Source: Vandiemenella viatica (lineage: Eukaryota > Arthropoda > Insecta > Orthoptera > Morabidae). From it: 64,000 nucleotides of DNA. Positions within the stretch are counted from its first letter, which is position 1; each line of letters starts with the position of its first letter. The stretch spans positions 272,367,930-272,431,929 of the forward strand of contig JARYHS010008074.1 of NCBI GenBank assembly GCA_031002005.1, given 5' to 3'. The position numbers were made by a program, and so were the translations under genes. Below, in pieces: positions 45,345-55,972 of the stretch. The notes beneath the pieces are model-generated. The model saw nothing but the letters and a program-made list of their open reading frames with translations. It had not been told where the DNA came from and searched no databases.

Positions 45345-47219
45345 TAAGGGTTCTGTTTGATGGGTGATATAGGTAATTGCTGTGGTACATACATTCTCTG
45401 ATTGACAGGAGGATAATGGGGCGTTTGTGATTTTGGAGCTGCTGGCCTTCGTTTGTTGCGGCCCATGGCAGTGGGAGTGTGGAGCAGTTGATTTATAGTG
45501 GATGCTTTGGATTGGTGAGGTATCTCTTGTCCTTGATAGGTGGGGATAATAGGGTTGTTTCGGAGTGCATTTGTTGTGGCTGAACTCTAAAACGACGATG
45601 CAGTCGGTGGGAGCGGGGGAATTGGTTTTAATCATGATAGGACGGCGTGACATAGGCTGCTTGTGGGTAGATATCCAGCTCGTTGTAGTCCATTGCGTCG
45701 CGTGCTTTTTGTTGTTGTACGTTTACTGGACATAGTCTATCAGTGGATAGATGTGGGCCCTGACAGTCAACACATCGCTGATCGGCTGTGCTAGTGCATG
45801 ACTCCATCGTATGGGGGCCTCCACACTTATTGCAACGGGTGAACTGCAACACTGTGTAATGCGGTGTCAAAAACGTAGGCAATTGGCACTAATAAGTATT
45901 TGTGGAACATGAGACTCTACTGAACACCGTGTTCCAAAAATTACTATGTGATCTGGTAAGGATTGAGATATGAAGGTAATCATGCATACTGGTATCGGAA
46001 TCCTTGGTAAGTGCTACTCTTGGTGAACCGTTTCATGGAGATAACTGGATAAGGGCTTTCTATAGCCTGTTGGATTTCTTCTTGTGAAATGGTGATGTCT
46101 ACATTCCTAACAATCCCTTGTTTATTTATTAGAAAACTCGGTGTGTATGCTTCTAGGTTCCCGTCTGTGAACACTGTGGACTGTACTAACATGTTGGCTG
46201 AACTTGCAGACTTAGTTTCAATTTTTAATCTGTTTCTACCGGCTGTTATGATATTAATGATGTCTTGTTTACATGCAGGGTTGTGAGTGTAGAGAATTTT
46301 GTCTATTGACATGGAATGTAGTCTTCCGACATTTTTATCTACACTTTCTACGAAAACGTAGAATGGTCCAATGTCTGTTTGATGTAACGGTTATTCTTGC
46401 TTTTGTCCCGATTGGAATTTACGTTAGTGCTTGCCGCCTGTAGGGTAATACCTTCTTTAGCTAGATTCCGATCGTTGTATGTTTTAGCTTGAATTCCCTG
46501 GCGATTCGCAGAATTACTTGCGATGTCAGTGATCATTTCTTCGTCAGTTGCAGTTTGAGTAGAATCGCGGCTGACATATGGTCTGACAAATTCTACGGCT
46601 GCCGACCCCGGTAGCGCGGGGCTAGCGAGCTGGCTCCGCGTTGTAGGGGTCGCCGGTTCGAGTCGGACATGGGTGGTTTTAATTAAGTGTTGTGTTCGTA
46701 CTGTGTTGTCCTGTCACTTGTGATAATCAATAATATGAGAAGATACTATGAACACAGTTGATGAATGATAGAAACACAGTTGCTGGCTGATTGGCTAAAA
46801 GGCCGAATGCCATTTAAAAAAAAAAATTCTACGCCTGGTGAAATTGGAGAGCACTGGGCTGTTGGCGAGGAAGCTATCTCCTGGGAAACGCTGACTGGTA
46901 TATTTATAGTTTCTATAATCATCTCCTCGTTTACTAGCACGTTGGGATTTTCCACTACACGAGACAGTTTAACCTGCCACTCTTCCGGCTCTACATTGGT
47001 CAGGAATTCTATGAACGTAGTGCAGCTTGCAGACGATTCGCCATTACTTGGATAATTCGGTGGCTGAGAATGGCGTGGCTGTAGCTGTGTTTCCTGTTGA
47101 CTGTGCATCATCGGCGGAATTGTGGCAGACGTTTCTGGATGGTAGCACGACTGCAGCGCCGAATTGATTAGTTGCCCCGTGTCAGGGGCGTCTGCCATAT
47201 TAGGGCAAGGCCCAGGCAC
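45345..47219 (-). pseudogene. ORF1 (gag-like nucleic-acid-binding protein) of the I-like element
   Basis: Starts MPGPCPNMADAPDTGQ at 47219 and continues to SPGVEF at the SINE insertion. The frame resumes exactly on the other side of the duplicated target (VRPYVSRDSTQTATDEEM). Frameshifts near 46330 and 45640 follow. The middle part (46312-45980, with VDITISQEEIQQAI) resembles the RNA-binding region of LINE ORF1 proteins. Two zinc knuckles follow: CNKCGGPHTMESC (CX2CX3HX4C) and CVDCQGPHLSTDRLC (CX2CX3HX6C). The C-terminus is now supplied by a SINE inserted at 45344; before that insertion the frame would have ended about four residues later. The protein would coat element RNA. Confidence 0.78.
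46598..46823 (+). mobile_element. tRNA-headed SINE, family 1, inserted in ORF1
   Basis: Flanked by AAATTCTACG on both sides (46588-46597 and 46824-46833). The head GCCGACCCCGGTAGCGCGGG and B box GGTTCGAGTC are followed by the GTGTTGTGTTCGTACTGTG body and GGCCGAATGCCATTTAAAAA tail, as in the copy at 8762-8974. Confidence 0.9.
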
Positions 47220-47390
47220 TTAGCAGATGTTAGGTATTAAACACTGGTATTAAATGTCTTTTAATGTTCTTAACTTGATACAAACGATCCAGCTGTGAAT
47301 GCACGTTACTGTTTAATCGACTGTTGTCTTCGGCACACGTAAGTGATCGCTACGAGCGCTCATGCTATACTCCCAGCAGAGATCCGGGTA

Positions 47391-49228
47391 ATTTACATTC
47401 TAGTTTTCCTTAACTTCTCAAAATAACTTCCTCCATTATCTTAAAATATTTGCTACGAGTTTTTCTGAGATTTCTGGTATTTGTACGAAAACAGATTACA
47501 TGCGGTAACTACAGTGAATTTTCAACACTAATTGCAGAGCTAGTTTTTTTGTTCTCTAGGTAGTCGTAGCTTACATTTGTTGGTGCTCACTCGGAAGCGG
47601 GATATCGATGTTGGAGAAATGGTAGCACTCTACCCAGTTCAGTGCAGCCACTGTGGAGAAGCTGACGCTAATTTAGAGCGGGGATGCGCGCCGAGCGACC
47701 TTCAGGAGAGCGAGGTGTTTGCGCAGCTGGTGCGAGTGTTGAGCAAGGCGAATGTTTCGAGAAAGCCAGTTCCCAGCCATGCTTCAGCTGCCATTCATTG
47801 TGATACTCCTTTGCGCTGGATCATAAAATGTGTGGTATACTTTCGTGTGTAGGTCTTCCTCCTGAGTGTATTGGCAGATAGGCTACATTGACGTGATCTT
47901 AAAAAAAAACTTATTCGTTCAAGACTGTGTGTATCTCTTATTATTTTTACCTGTTATAATTTATTCCTCTAATAACTTTAGCCATTCGCTTACTGGTGTT
48001 AGGGATTGTAATCCAGCAAAGCGGGATTCCGTTGTCCCGCTCGGTCTCTATTAAATGTGTTGCCCTGTTTGCCTGTACCCTTGCAGTTGGCACGGACTCG
48101 TGTGAAAAAACGTTTGTTTTTGTTAACCTTCGTCATTCCTAAGTAAATTGATACACTTTTAAGTATTCATTAACAAATCTCTATAATTTGAGTTATGTTG
48201 CGTATTTAGTACGATTTTCTTAATATATAATATGTATTTTTAATGTGTCGCACGCGTTATCTATATTTGCAGATAAAGTAATTGTAAAGGTAGGACCACA
48301 TGCTTGCCAAACCTCGCCAAGCCGTTACAAATTGAATCCTGTTGATAGGGCTGATCCGATGGAGTGTCAGTTTTTTGGCACAAATCAAAGGAAGTTTGCG
48401 GCAAGCGCTTGCGAAGCGTCTACACGTATGTCCTGTTTGTTGTGATAGAAAAGCTGCAGGAAAAATGAATAACTGGCACAACAAGAATATTTTACAATTC
48501 CTCAAATGCTAATATTTAAATACAGCTGAAAGTTATAATATATGTTAACAGCGGAACAATCCTATGTATCGTGCCAACAAGAAAAGACTGTACAGATATT
48601 GCCAAAGCCATACATAACAAAAATTGAAATTATTCATTGTGAAATTATGTGTTGAAATATCAAATGTAAAACTGTTGTGTTAAATTAAGGCCTATTTTAG
48701 TTTCTAGATACTAGGCTGTAAAAATGTGTGCTAAATTAAACAAAAAAAATAAATACAGCTAGCTCATGTGGCAGAAGTTGTTATAGTCCAGATGGCTCAT
48801 AAAGAAGCTTACTAAATTTTTCTTCCATAAATTCTGTGCAATCAAACAATAATTGATTTAGACATTATAATACCGTTAAAACAATTATTATAGAATTTTA
48901 ATTATAAACAATAATTTCATATACAGTATTTATATTAAATGAAATTAATACATGAAACTATATAGTAATCATAGTTACTTGAATGAAATTAGAATATAAT
49001 AATTACCTGGAATTGTTTGTATGGATTTTTAACGTCCACCATCTTTGCCATCTGCAACGTTTTTATTTTATTTTAAATTTTTATGATAAAAACAGACTGT
49101 GCCAAAAGTTATGGCAGACACAACATCGATGTCCGTCATGCTTGCTTCTCCAGAACATACAAGCGCACTCGCAATCGTGCATATGACGGTGGTTGATCCC
49201 CAAAATTAAGCAAGCGTTTGAGGAGGCT
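47391..49228. other. Stretch without supported genes
   Basis: Moderately GC-rich around 47580-47860 (a 91-codon plus frame without motifs), then AT-rich. A 17-nt segment 48273-48289 between TTTGCAG and GTAGG was examined as a microexon but two of three frames contain a stop. Confidence 0.4.
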
Positions 49229-49238
49229 TGCATTTTGC

Positions 49239-49479
49239 GACCGAGAGTGGTGTGTAAGGGATAACGTTGTGGCCTCGCATTCGGGAGGACGGCGGTTCGA
49301 ATCCCCGTCCGGGCATCCAGATTTGGGTTTTTCCATGGTTTCCCAAATCTCTCCAGGCAAATGCTGGGATGCTTCCTTAAAAAGGCCATGGCCGAATTCC
49401 TTCCCATTCCTTGCCACCATCCTTTCCCGTCTCTAAAGACCTCGCTGTTGAGAGACGTAAAGCAGTTTAAAAAAAAAAA
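49239..49479 (+). mobile_element. tRNA-headed SINE, family 2, young copy
   Basis: Flanked by TGCATTTTGC (49229-49238 and 49480-49489), a perfect 10-bp duplication. Nearly the same sequence as 29600-29854 through GGACGGCGGTTCGAATCCCC and GGCCATGGCCGAATTCCTTC, with a short A tail. Confidence 0.9.
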
Positions 49480-49494
49480 TGCATTTTGCATCAA

Positions 49495-49878
49495 GGGACC
49501 GTGCACAAACTACGTGGTGGCTTGGTCCAGGGGGAGGAGGGGTTGGCTGGAAGGCTACATGGGGGAGGGGGGGTTCCGAGCCAGGCCACGTAGCTTTCCT
49601 TCCATAACATTTTTCACAGTTAAAATGAGGAACTGAACTCACAACAGCATATGAATATTTATTTCTCTCAGTTAATTATCTCCGTATTTAATTTACAATA
49701 GTCTGACAAGTGAAAACAGTACAAAATGTCTTCTGGAATCAAAAGGGAAAAAAGCTACGTGCTACGTGTGGGGGGGGGGGGGGGTAGAGGCAAAAGCCAC
49801 GTAGGGCTATGTGGGGGGGGGGGGAGAGGGGGATTCACAGGAGGCCAAAATGGAGCTACTTGGTTTATGCACGCTCCC
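49495..49878 (+). mobile_element. MITE family A, copy with CAA duplication
   Basis: Begins GGGACCGTGCACAAACTACG five bases after the SINE duplication and ends GTTTATGCACGCTCCC. Flanked by CAA (49492-49494 and 49879-49881). Several G runs inside are longer than in the other copies. Confidence 0.82.
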
Positions 49879-49881
49879 CAA

Positions 49882-50964
49882 GTGCCAACCGTGTGAACCC
49901 GGGGTAACAACTTCCTGTATTTGCTGCAGAAAATTTGATTATTCATTGTAGCTGTAATGATTGGTTACCTGTTTATTTAGCGGTTATGGAAAGGCAATTG
50001 TATATCATTTAACTTATTGTTGTCTCGACCACCGCCTCAATGCGTTTGAAACACATGATCTTTGACGAAAAGCCGTCAGCATACATGTGCCGCTGTGGCT
50101 TTCGATTAATCCCTCTTGGGATGATTTGGTCAATTGCCACAATACATTATTTTTACGTGAATAGCATGCATCCTTTCAACTCCTTGTTATTGATTCGACT
50201 AAAGGCAACAAAAGTTATAATGAACTATTCACGGGTGTATCGCCGAATTGTGTTGTAAAAACACCATGCCTCCGCCGTCTTCCTCGCGTGTGAAATTTCG
50301 TGTTTTTACATCGCAATCCGGCAATACTCTTACACCCGTGAGGACTTCATCGCAATTATACGCCGAGAATGTCCCCTTCTTATATAAACAAATAATTTCA
50401 ACTATAAAAAAGTCGTTATGCCACTTAAAGTAAAACTGAAATATTTGACAGTTTATGTAGTTTCTTTTGATAACAATAAATCAACTATAAGATCAATCAA
50501 GAAATCAGGAGACATAATACTGAATCCCGTAAAAACAATTCTTTTAAAAATAAACCAAGTCTCGTGCTTGTACAGTCACAAAAAGTTATGAGATCTGTTC
50601 TGAACCAATTTTACACTTTACAGAGTATATTCACTTCACTTTGTGAAATAGAATGCTTTTCTCGGTGTTATATATAGTTTATTTAGAATAAAAAAATAAA
50701 AAAAACTCTGGTGACTTGGGCATTATGCACACCATATTTTCAAACTGATATGATTTATTGTAAGGTATATAATATGACCTAAGACTGAATATTTTGTATT
50801 TTTTATTATTTATTTACAATTGATAGATTTTTTTTTAAAAAAAGTTAACTTGAAATATTCTTAAGACAGGCTTAAAAATTTAATGTCTTTTTGCCAATTA
50901 AAATATTGTTAATTATTAATTTTTATCATTTAACGTTAAAATTGATTTATTAATTTAATTAACA
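49882..50964. other. AT-rich sequence without supported features
   Basis: Frames at 50040-50433 show no motifs. Confidence 0.45.
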
Positions 50965-51110
50965 GACGTAGACTATGAACCGCAATGGCATTCACCTGGA
51001 TTTGGAAAAATAGAAATCTGGATAGCTGAACTTAGAATCGAACCTGCGGCCTCCTGAATGCCAGGACCGATGGCTAACTGCTCACCCGTTGCGCTCGTTA
51101 TTCCATCAAA
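50965..51110 (-). mobile_element. Degenerate family 2 SINE fragment
   Basis: Minus-strand order: head CGAGCGCAACGGGTGAGCAG, CATTCAGGAGGCCGCAGGTT, B box GGTTCGATTC, then CAGATTTCTATTTTTCC and CAGGTGAATGCC. The 3' half is lost. Confidence 0.6.
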
Positions 51111-51189
51111 ACGTACCTACCTATAAGGTAAATTAGTCCGCATTAGATTTGAGCACAGCTGTAACTAAAACTGTTATAGTCACTGTCGT

Positions 51190-52210
51190 CGTCTTCTATT
51201 TGCCTTGTTGCGGTCCCTCGGAACATCTCTGACGTGCTGTTCCTATGTCTATTCTATCTTTAGGCTTATTCACATTTCTAAGTTAGCTTCGGAAGGTGCT
51301 CGTTACTCATTTTTAAAACTTGGTCATGCCATTTATTTTTGCACTCTTCTATTTTGAGATCGACTGTAAAAATCTCTAATTTCTACATTATTACTTCATT
51401 GAATATGAGGCCTCCTTTTCTATCTCCTTCAACATTTATCAGGAACTTTATTTCTGTGGCTTGCATTCGGCTTCTATCTTTCTTTCTATGTACCCATGTT
51501 TCACTTCTGTATAATAGCGTTGGAGTTTCGATTGTTTCACAGGATTTCATTTGCGTTTCTTTTTGCCAGATTTTAGCCAGCGTCCTGTTATTTGTTCCAC
51601 ACAACCTTGAAAATCTGTTTAACTTATGTTCAATGTACCTGCTGTGTTGGTGTGTGCCGTTACACCGCAAATATTTAAAATTCTGATGTCTGTTTCAGGC
51701 ACAACCATCCAAACATATTTTCGATCTTGTCATATGTTTTCTTCTAAAAGCCATAAATTTGGTTTTATTTTTTAGAGATTTCAGTTACATGTTTTGGCTG
51801 TGTAAGTTAATATATAATAGCTTTCTGTTGGTGACAATGACCCAATCATCAGCAAAGAGTAATATATGAAAAAATTGTTCCCTTGGATCTGAATACCTCT
51901 TGGTGTTAACTTTTTTTTAAAGAATCACATCTTCAAGATATTATACAAACAATACTGGAGATATACAGCTTCTTTTTCAAGCCCGTTGGTTAGTTTTTAT
52001 TGGTTTTGCAGCCTCGTGATTTTAATTTCCAATTTATTCTGTTTTATCTTATCAAAGGCCTTGGCCCAGTCAATAAAAGCATTACGAGTTTCTGAATCGC
52101 GTCGTTTTGCTTTAAGTTGTTGTTTGATAAATACTGCAGAGATACAGGAACGGCTTTTCCGGAAACCATTTTGCTATTCTTCTAAGAGGTACTGTGGTAT
52201 ATTTTGAGTT
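51190..52210 (-). mobile_element. RTE-like LINE relic
   Basis: The minus strand, in several frames with stops, gives from the right: NGFRKSRSC, RNAFIDWAKAFDKI (RT motif A), KTKFMAFRRKHMTRSKICLD, and then a 95-codon frame at 51670-51383 with NRFSRLCGTNNRTLAKIWQK, PTLLYRSETWVHRKKD, and MQATEIKFLINVEGDRKGGL. This is the usual C-terminal layout of RTE-type insect LINEs. Motif B and motif C regions are badly decayed. Both boundaries are approximate. Confidence 0.72.
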
Positions 52211-53559
52211 GTAGCTCAGCAAGCCGGTGCCCTATAGTACTGTTACAGTAATGTAGTAGTATGTTATGGAGAGGCTTCAGTTAGCAGGATACTGGTGGCC
52301 GGGCTGCGTTCAGTGCCACTTTCACCGCCTGCCGCCGCCGGCTGACTTTCACCCTGCGTAATCGGGACACCGCCTGGCCTTATTGTCACATCCAACTGGC
52401 CCCCGCCACAGTGCATTCCGCTGCATTTCGTGTTTGGTTGATAAAGTGGAAAAAGCAAATCAGAATATTACAGTCTTAACAGATGGTTAAACTTGCCTCT
52501 AGATACAAATGAAATTTGAAGCTTCGATTGGCGAACGATAATTTCCCCGCTTTTTCCTTGCAGAAAAATCTTTGGAGGCCTTTATTCACATTGAATTTAT
52601 GCAAATGTTGAGTTTGAACCTTTAAATATTGGTCATTAACTCGATAAAATCACTTCCAGTCGTTTTATCGATAACTACTGTGACGTTTTTTCGTCTAAAT
52701 GTTGCGTATGTCCCGCACGTCCAACCGTATCCTCTTCGAGTCTAGAACTAGCTCCCTATCAAATAAAACTATAGGCCCCAAGCCGTCTGCTCTTTGATAT
52801 TTATCTGTATGTGTGATACTAATACGTTAACAATGTCTTTTCCCCTATTTACACGTTACTTTGAATAATTACAAACCTTCAGCACTATTTTTTTTTAAGT
52901 TATATTAATTTGCGGGGCTAAAAGTAAATACTATATCACCAAATTTAAGCTATAAGGTTTTATAAATTATTCGTAATTTAGGCTAAGATATATATTCATT
53001 GTAAATCAAGAGAAGGTAAATGTGGGTGATGCAGAAGAATACTTTGACCACCAAAATTTGAGAATGTAGTGCAATTCGCTTTTGTCATTTGTATCGTAAT
53101 CAATACAGTTAGTCCTGCTGCATGAAGGCGACTTATTAATAAATTTTCGTACAAGGGGACTTATTATTTAAATTGGAATCCAAACACCTGAGCGTCCTGT
53201 AATATTTCACATGAACAAACTAAAATTTTGTAAGAGGTAAAAGTCTGCTCAAGGGACCTTAAACCGGGATCGAACAGGTAAAGATTAAAATGAACTTTTG
53301 TATTGTATTACTCACGGATTGCTTTCTCAATTATAAAGTCGAATAACTAGCTGTACATTACTGGTATACATTTTGATCTCAACCTACCAATTACTGGCTA
53401 CATCTTCAGGTGTTTGAAAACATATTTTAAGCAGCAACTGTCGATTTATCGCCAACAACCAAGTTATCACATCCTTAGCAATCAGTTTTATATAGGGTAA
53501 TCTTTGTATTCGTTTACAAATCTCCCCATTGTCTGTTCCCTCCACTAACATGCAAAACC
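52211..53559. other. Sequence with one weak terminal-exon candidate
   Basis: A GC-rich part at 52265-52440, then AT-rich. After the strong tract CCCCGCTTTTTCCTTGCAG (to 52563) the plus strand reads two bases, then KSLEAFIHIEFMQMLSLNL and TAA at 52623-52625, with an AATAAA near 52764. This could be a last exon of the plus-strand gene, but an unseen exon would be needed to link the phase with 36462-36549. Confidence 0.3.
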
Positions 53560-54145
53560 AATAGTATTTCTTAACATTTGACCCTTCCTCCTGTCTTCTT
53601 CCAACTACTCCTTTTTTCAGCCATCAGTTCCAATATGTTCTTTTCATACTTCACACGCCCTATTCGCCATCGATCTATAGTACCATATTTCTGACGAGTC
53701 AATTTTCTTTCTTTGGGAATTTCTAAAGCTTAAGTTTCATTGCATTGGAATGGAAAATTAAACTCCATACCTGCAGTTCTCATCTTGCATCAATGTTTGA
53801 ATATAAAAGAGTTCTCTTTTTAAAGCATAGTTTTGTCGTTAGTGTCATTGAACAAAGTTCTTGTTTCTTTAATTTTTAATTTCACCTCCCAAGTGACAGA
53901 ATTTTCCCTATGTTTATACTACACCGATCATACTTGTATTTAGTGTATTATTTGTTGTTATTCCTGATATACATCATGACTTTTATTTTCGTTTCTGTAA
54001 TATTTAGTAAACATTCTTGTCCAATATTTTTCATGTTATTCAACAATTCTTCGATATCCCACCTCACCTGCAAACAATAAAACATCATCATCAAATCGCA
54101 GCCTATTGGTTTTCAGTGAACCCTTTTTCTATAACTTCTCCAATT

Positions 54146-54146
<1 letters not shown>
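53560..54146 (-). mobile_element. Old LINE reverse-transcriptase relic
   Basis: The minus strand keeps LRFDDDVLLFA (a motif C relic) with a following EELLNNM-like helix and block order similar to the inner LINE at 13822-15209, but stops and shifts are frequent. It begins directly next to the poly(T) tract at 54147. Confidence 0.5.

Positions 54147-54182
<36 letters not shown>
54147..54182. repeat. Poly(T) tract of 36 bases
   Basis: Uninterrupted T run between a LINE relic and a Tc1-like C-terminal relic; a likely A tail of a minus-strand retroposed copy or a post-insertion expansion. Confidence 0.9.
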
Positions 54183-54435
54183 CCCTACGTTCAAGCTGAA
54201 TATTGTTATACATTCATGAAGTAACGTGACACCCCTCTCATAATATGTGGGTCCTCCTTTATATCGCCGCCATCACGACATAGCATGGATATCCGCATGA
54301 GACTCTTCCACACATGCTGTTTCGATAGCCACCCAGAATTGCGTTAGTCCTCGTCCACGAAATGATATGTTCAACATATGCTAAATATGCTCCACGGGGT
54401 TTATGTCTGACTGTCAAGGAACTGTCCAGCCGCAC
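54183..54435 (-). pseudogene. Tc1-like transposase C-terminal relic
   Basis: The minus strand reads SDINPVEHIWHMLNISFRGRG, resembling the DLNPIEH-W catalytic-Glu region of Tc1-like transposases, then about 25 residues later a WRRYKGGPTYY-like end, which fits the usual ARGG-TRY C-terminus. Very short and decayed. It belongs to a different subfamily from the copy at 31284. Confidence 0.5.
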
Positions 54436-54436
54436 A

Positions 54437-54477
54437 CAGGAGGCCAAAATGGAACTACGTGGTTTATGGGTGCTCCC
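54437..54477 (+). mobile_element. MITE family A terminal fragment
   Basis: AGGAGGCCAAAATGGAACTACGTGGTTTATGGGTGCTCCC is the right-hand end of family A (compare 49840-49878), followed by TAA. The rest of the element is absent. Confidence 0.7.
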
Positions 54478-54543
54478 TAATCAGAATTTTGGTTGGTTTC
54501 TCTTCTTCAGAAATGATAAATTTAATGATTACTCTTTGCGCAG

Positions 54544-54604
54544 ATGAGGGGTACGCGTCTTGCTCCGTCGTTGTTAGCTATGCTGCTGACTCTGACTGCA
54601 CGTG
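54544..54604 (+). CDS. Putative exon with signal-peptide-like start, second plus-strand gene
   Basis: The acceptor TGATTACTCTTTGCGCAG ends at 54543, directly before ATG. The frame reads MRGTRLAPSLLAMLLTLTAR, then G across the donor GTAAGG at 54605: a basic start, a hydrophobic core and small residues, like a secretory signal peptide. An intron just before the start codon is common in animal genes. A second frame is also open (EGYASCSVVVSYAADSDCT), so this might instead be an internal exon whose upstream neighbour ends with one base. The following 250 bases are CpG-rich, supporting a gene 5' region. No downstream partner exon was found with confidence. Confidence 0.38.
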
Positions 54605-55918
54605 GTAAGGCCAACAATCGCTCTCCCCACGTACAGTCTATCCCGGTTGACATGAAGGTGTGCGGTGAGGGTATGTTGGTTGAGTGATGTCTATTATTCG
54701 CGCGTGTGGTTGTCTATTGAGTGTGCGATGTCCTTGCCGCTCGCGGCGCGTTGCGTCAGCCCGCAGGGCGGTAGAAAGTCGAGGTTCAGCGGTCTCCCAC
54801 AAGGACACGGCCAGCCGCAACGCAGTACACGGCTGACAGTCAGCTAAGAACTAGGAGATATCAGATCGCATACCTGCCAGGCAAAGAGCCGCTAATGAAA
54901 TATACCGACTTTGAGCATGGTCTCGGAATTATTAAGCGCAGGTTAATTTCTAGAGCAAACTATGTAGTATCTTGCAATAAGGTCGTATTCTGTTAAAGCG
55001 GATTTTGTTCTTTTTTCCAGTATATGGAACTTTTAGTAACTAACCTATCACTGTGCCGCTGCCCCACTTGGGAGCATTGCTTATTAATTCCTGGTCATCA
55101 CTGGTCCTGTCACGCACGTCATGAACCGCTAGTTGTTTAATTAACCATCATGACTCTGCTACACGCGATGCCATTTCGAACTATCGCCTAATTAGTTTTT
55201 CTTTCATTATAGTGAGAGGTTCCACTTTAATAAACACTAATACAGTTCAGTTTAAACACCGCAAAGAGACCAGAAATGCCTTTAATATTCCTTAGTAGTG
55301 TCGGTGTATTTAGCTCTCTTCAACACGGCCGACGCGTGTTTCCGCCGAGTACGCCTGCACTCCCGCCTGTGGAACGTTACATTACGCGGAATTAATACGC
55401 GGTTACTACCAATTGTGTCACTTTATACCCCATTTCGGCAGTGTTTTCTCTGAATTCAAGATATCAGGGGGAAATGCTAACGCATTGCGTGGAGCAGGAG
55501 CTACGTTTTGTGTTGTTTGTTCGTAACTTTGGAGTACACTGCGGACTTCTGGAACAAACCAGACCTTTACTAGTAGCAACTGTTTTCATTACGAAAAACC
55601 TAAGAATCCGTGTCAGACCAACAACACTCACGTCGAAGAAATCAACGCAGCCTATTTGCACTATATATAACATCTTTAAAGACTTTCCTTGCCATCCGGA
55701 GACAATCGTGTTATGCAGTTTGATGACTCTGCTTTATCAAAGGTTATCTGGTGTCGAGACAGAAGATCGTCATCCTGATAAAGAAGGAACAACAAGAAAT
55801 CACGAAGAAGTCGATATCGGGTAGCTTAGGTTAGTAAACGCCAGACCCCCGATAAAAAATCAATAACGACTCGGCCACCCAACGAATTCTGGCGTCATCT
55901 GCGGGACTCAAACCCTGC
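54605..55918. other. CpG-rich then AT-rich sequence, no firm gene
   Basis: CpG-rich to about 54860. A very strong acceptor tract (GATTTTGTTCTTTTTTCCAG, ending 55020) is followed by a 39-codon open frame in phase 0 that ends at about 55140 without a donor; not called. A 127-codon plus frame at 55441-55824 has no motifs. Confidence 0.35.
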
Positions 55919-55919
55919 A

Positions 55920-55969
<50 letters not shown>
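55919..55969. repeat. (CA)n microsatellite
   Basis: About 25 CA units; a shorter ACAC run follows near 56002-56017. Confidence 0.95.

Positions 55970-55972
<3 letters not shown>

Larger units (their letters stand above)
40730..47390 (-). mobile_element. I-like non-LTR retrotransposon, near full length, multiply interrupted
   Basis: A minus-strand element with ORF1 (zinc-knuckle gag-like) and ORF2 (apurinic-type endonuclease, reverse transcriptase, RNase H), the layout of the I group of LINEs. The 3' end is placed at the AATAAAATAATAAAA-like tail near 40730-40752, reminiscent of the TAA-type tails of I elements; the 5' end near 47390 is approximate. Two SINEs (45118-45344, 46598-46823), one MITE A (43715-44106), a (GA)n expansion and a (TA)n expansion lie inside. 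Total length without insertions is about 5.8 kb. Confidence 0.82.

Noticed and set aside
47552..47852. 91-codon plus frame in GC-richer DNA after an acceptor-like tract
   Set aside because: The acceptor is followed by a stop in the phase that would fit the upstream gene and the frame has no motifs.
55021..55140. 39-codon open frame after a very strong acceptor tract
   Set aside because: No donor, no phase partner and no recognisable motif; may be chance, so it is only mentioned in the spacer entry.
55870..55925. tRNA-like pattern near the (CA)n repeat
   Set aside because: On the minus strand the B-box-like element precedes the A-box-like element, the wrong order for a tRNA-derived head.
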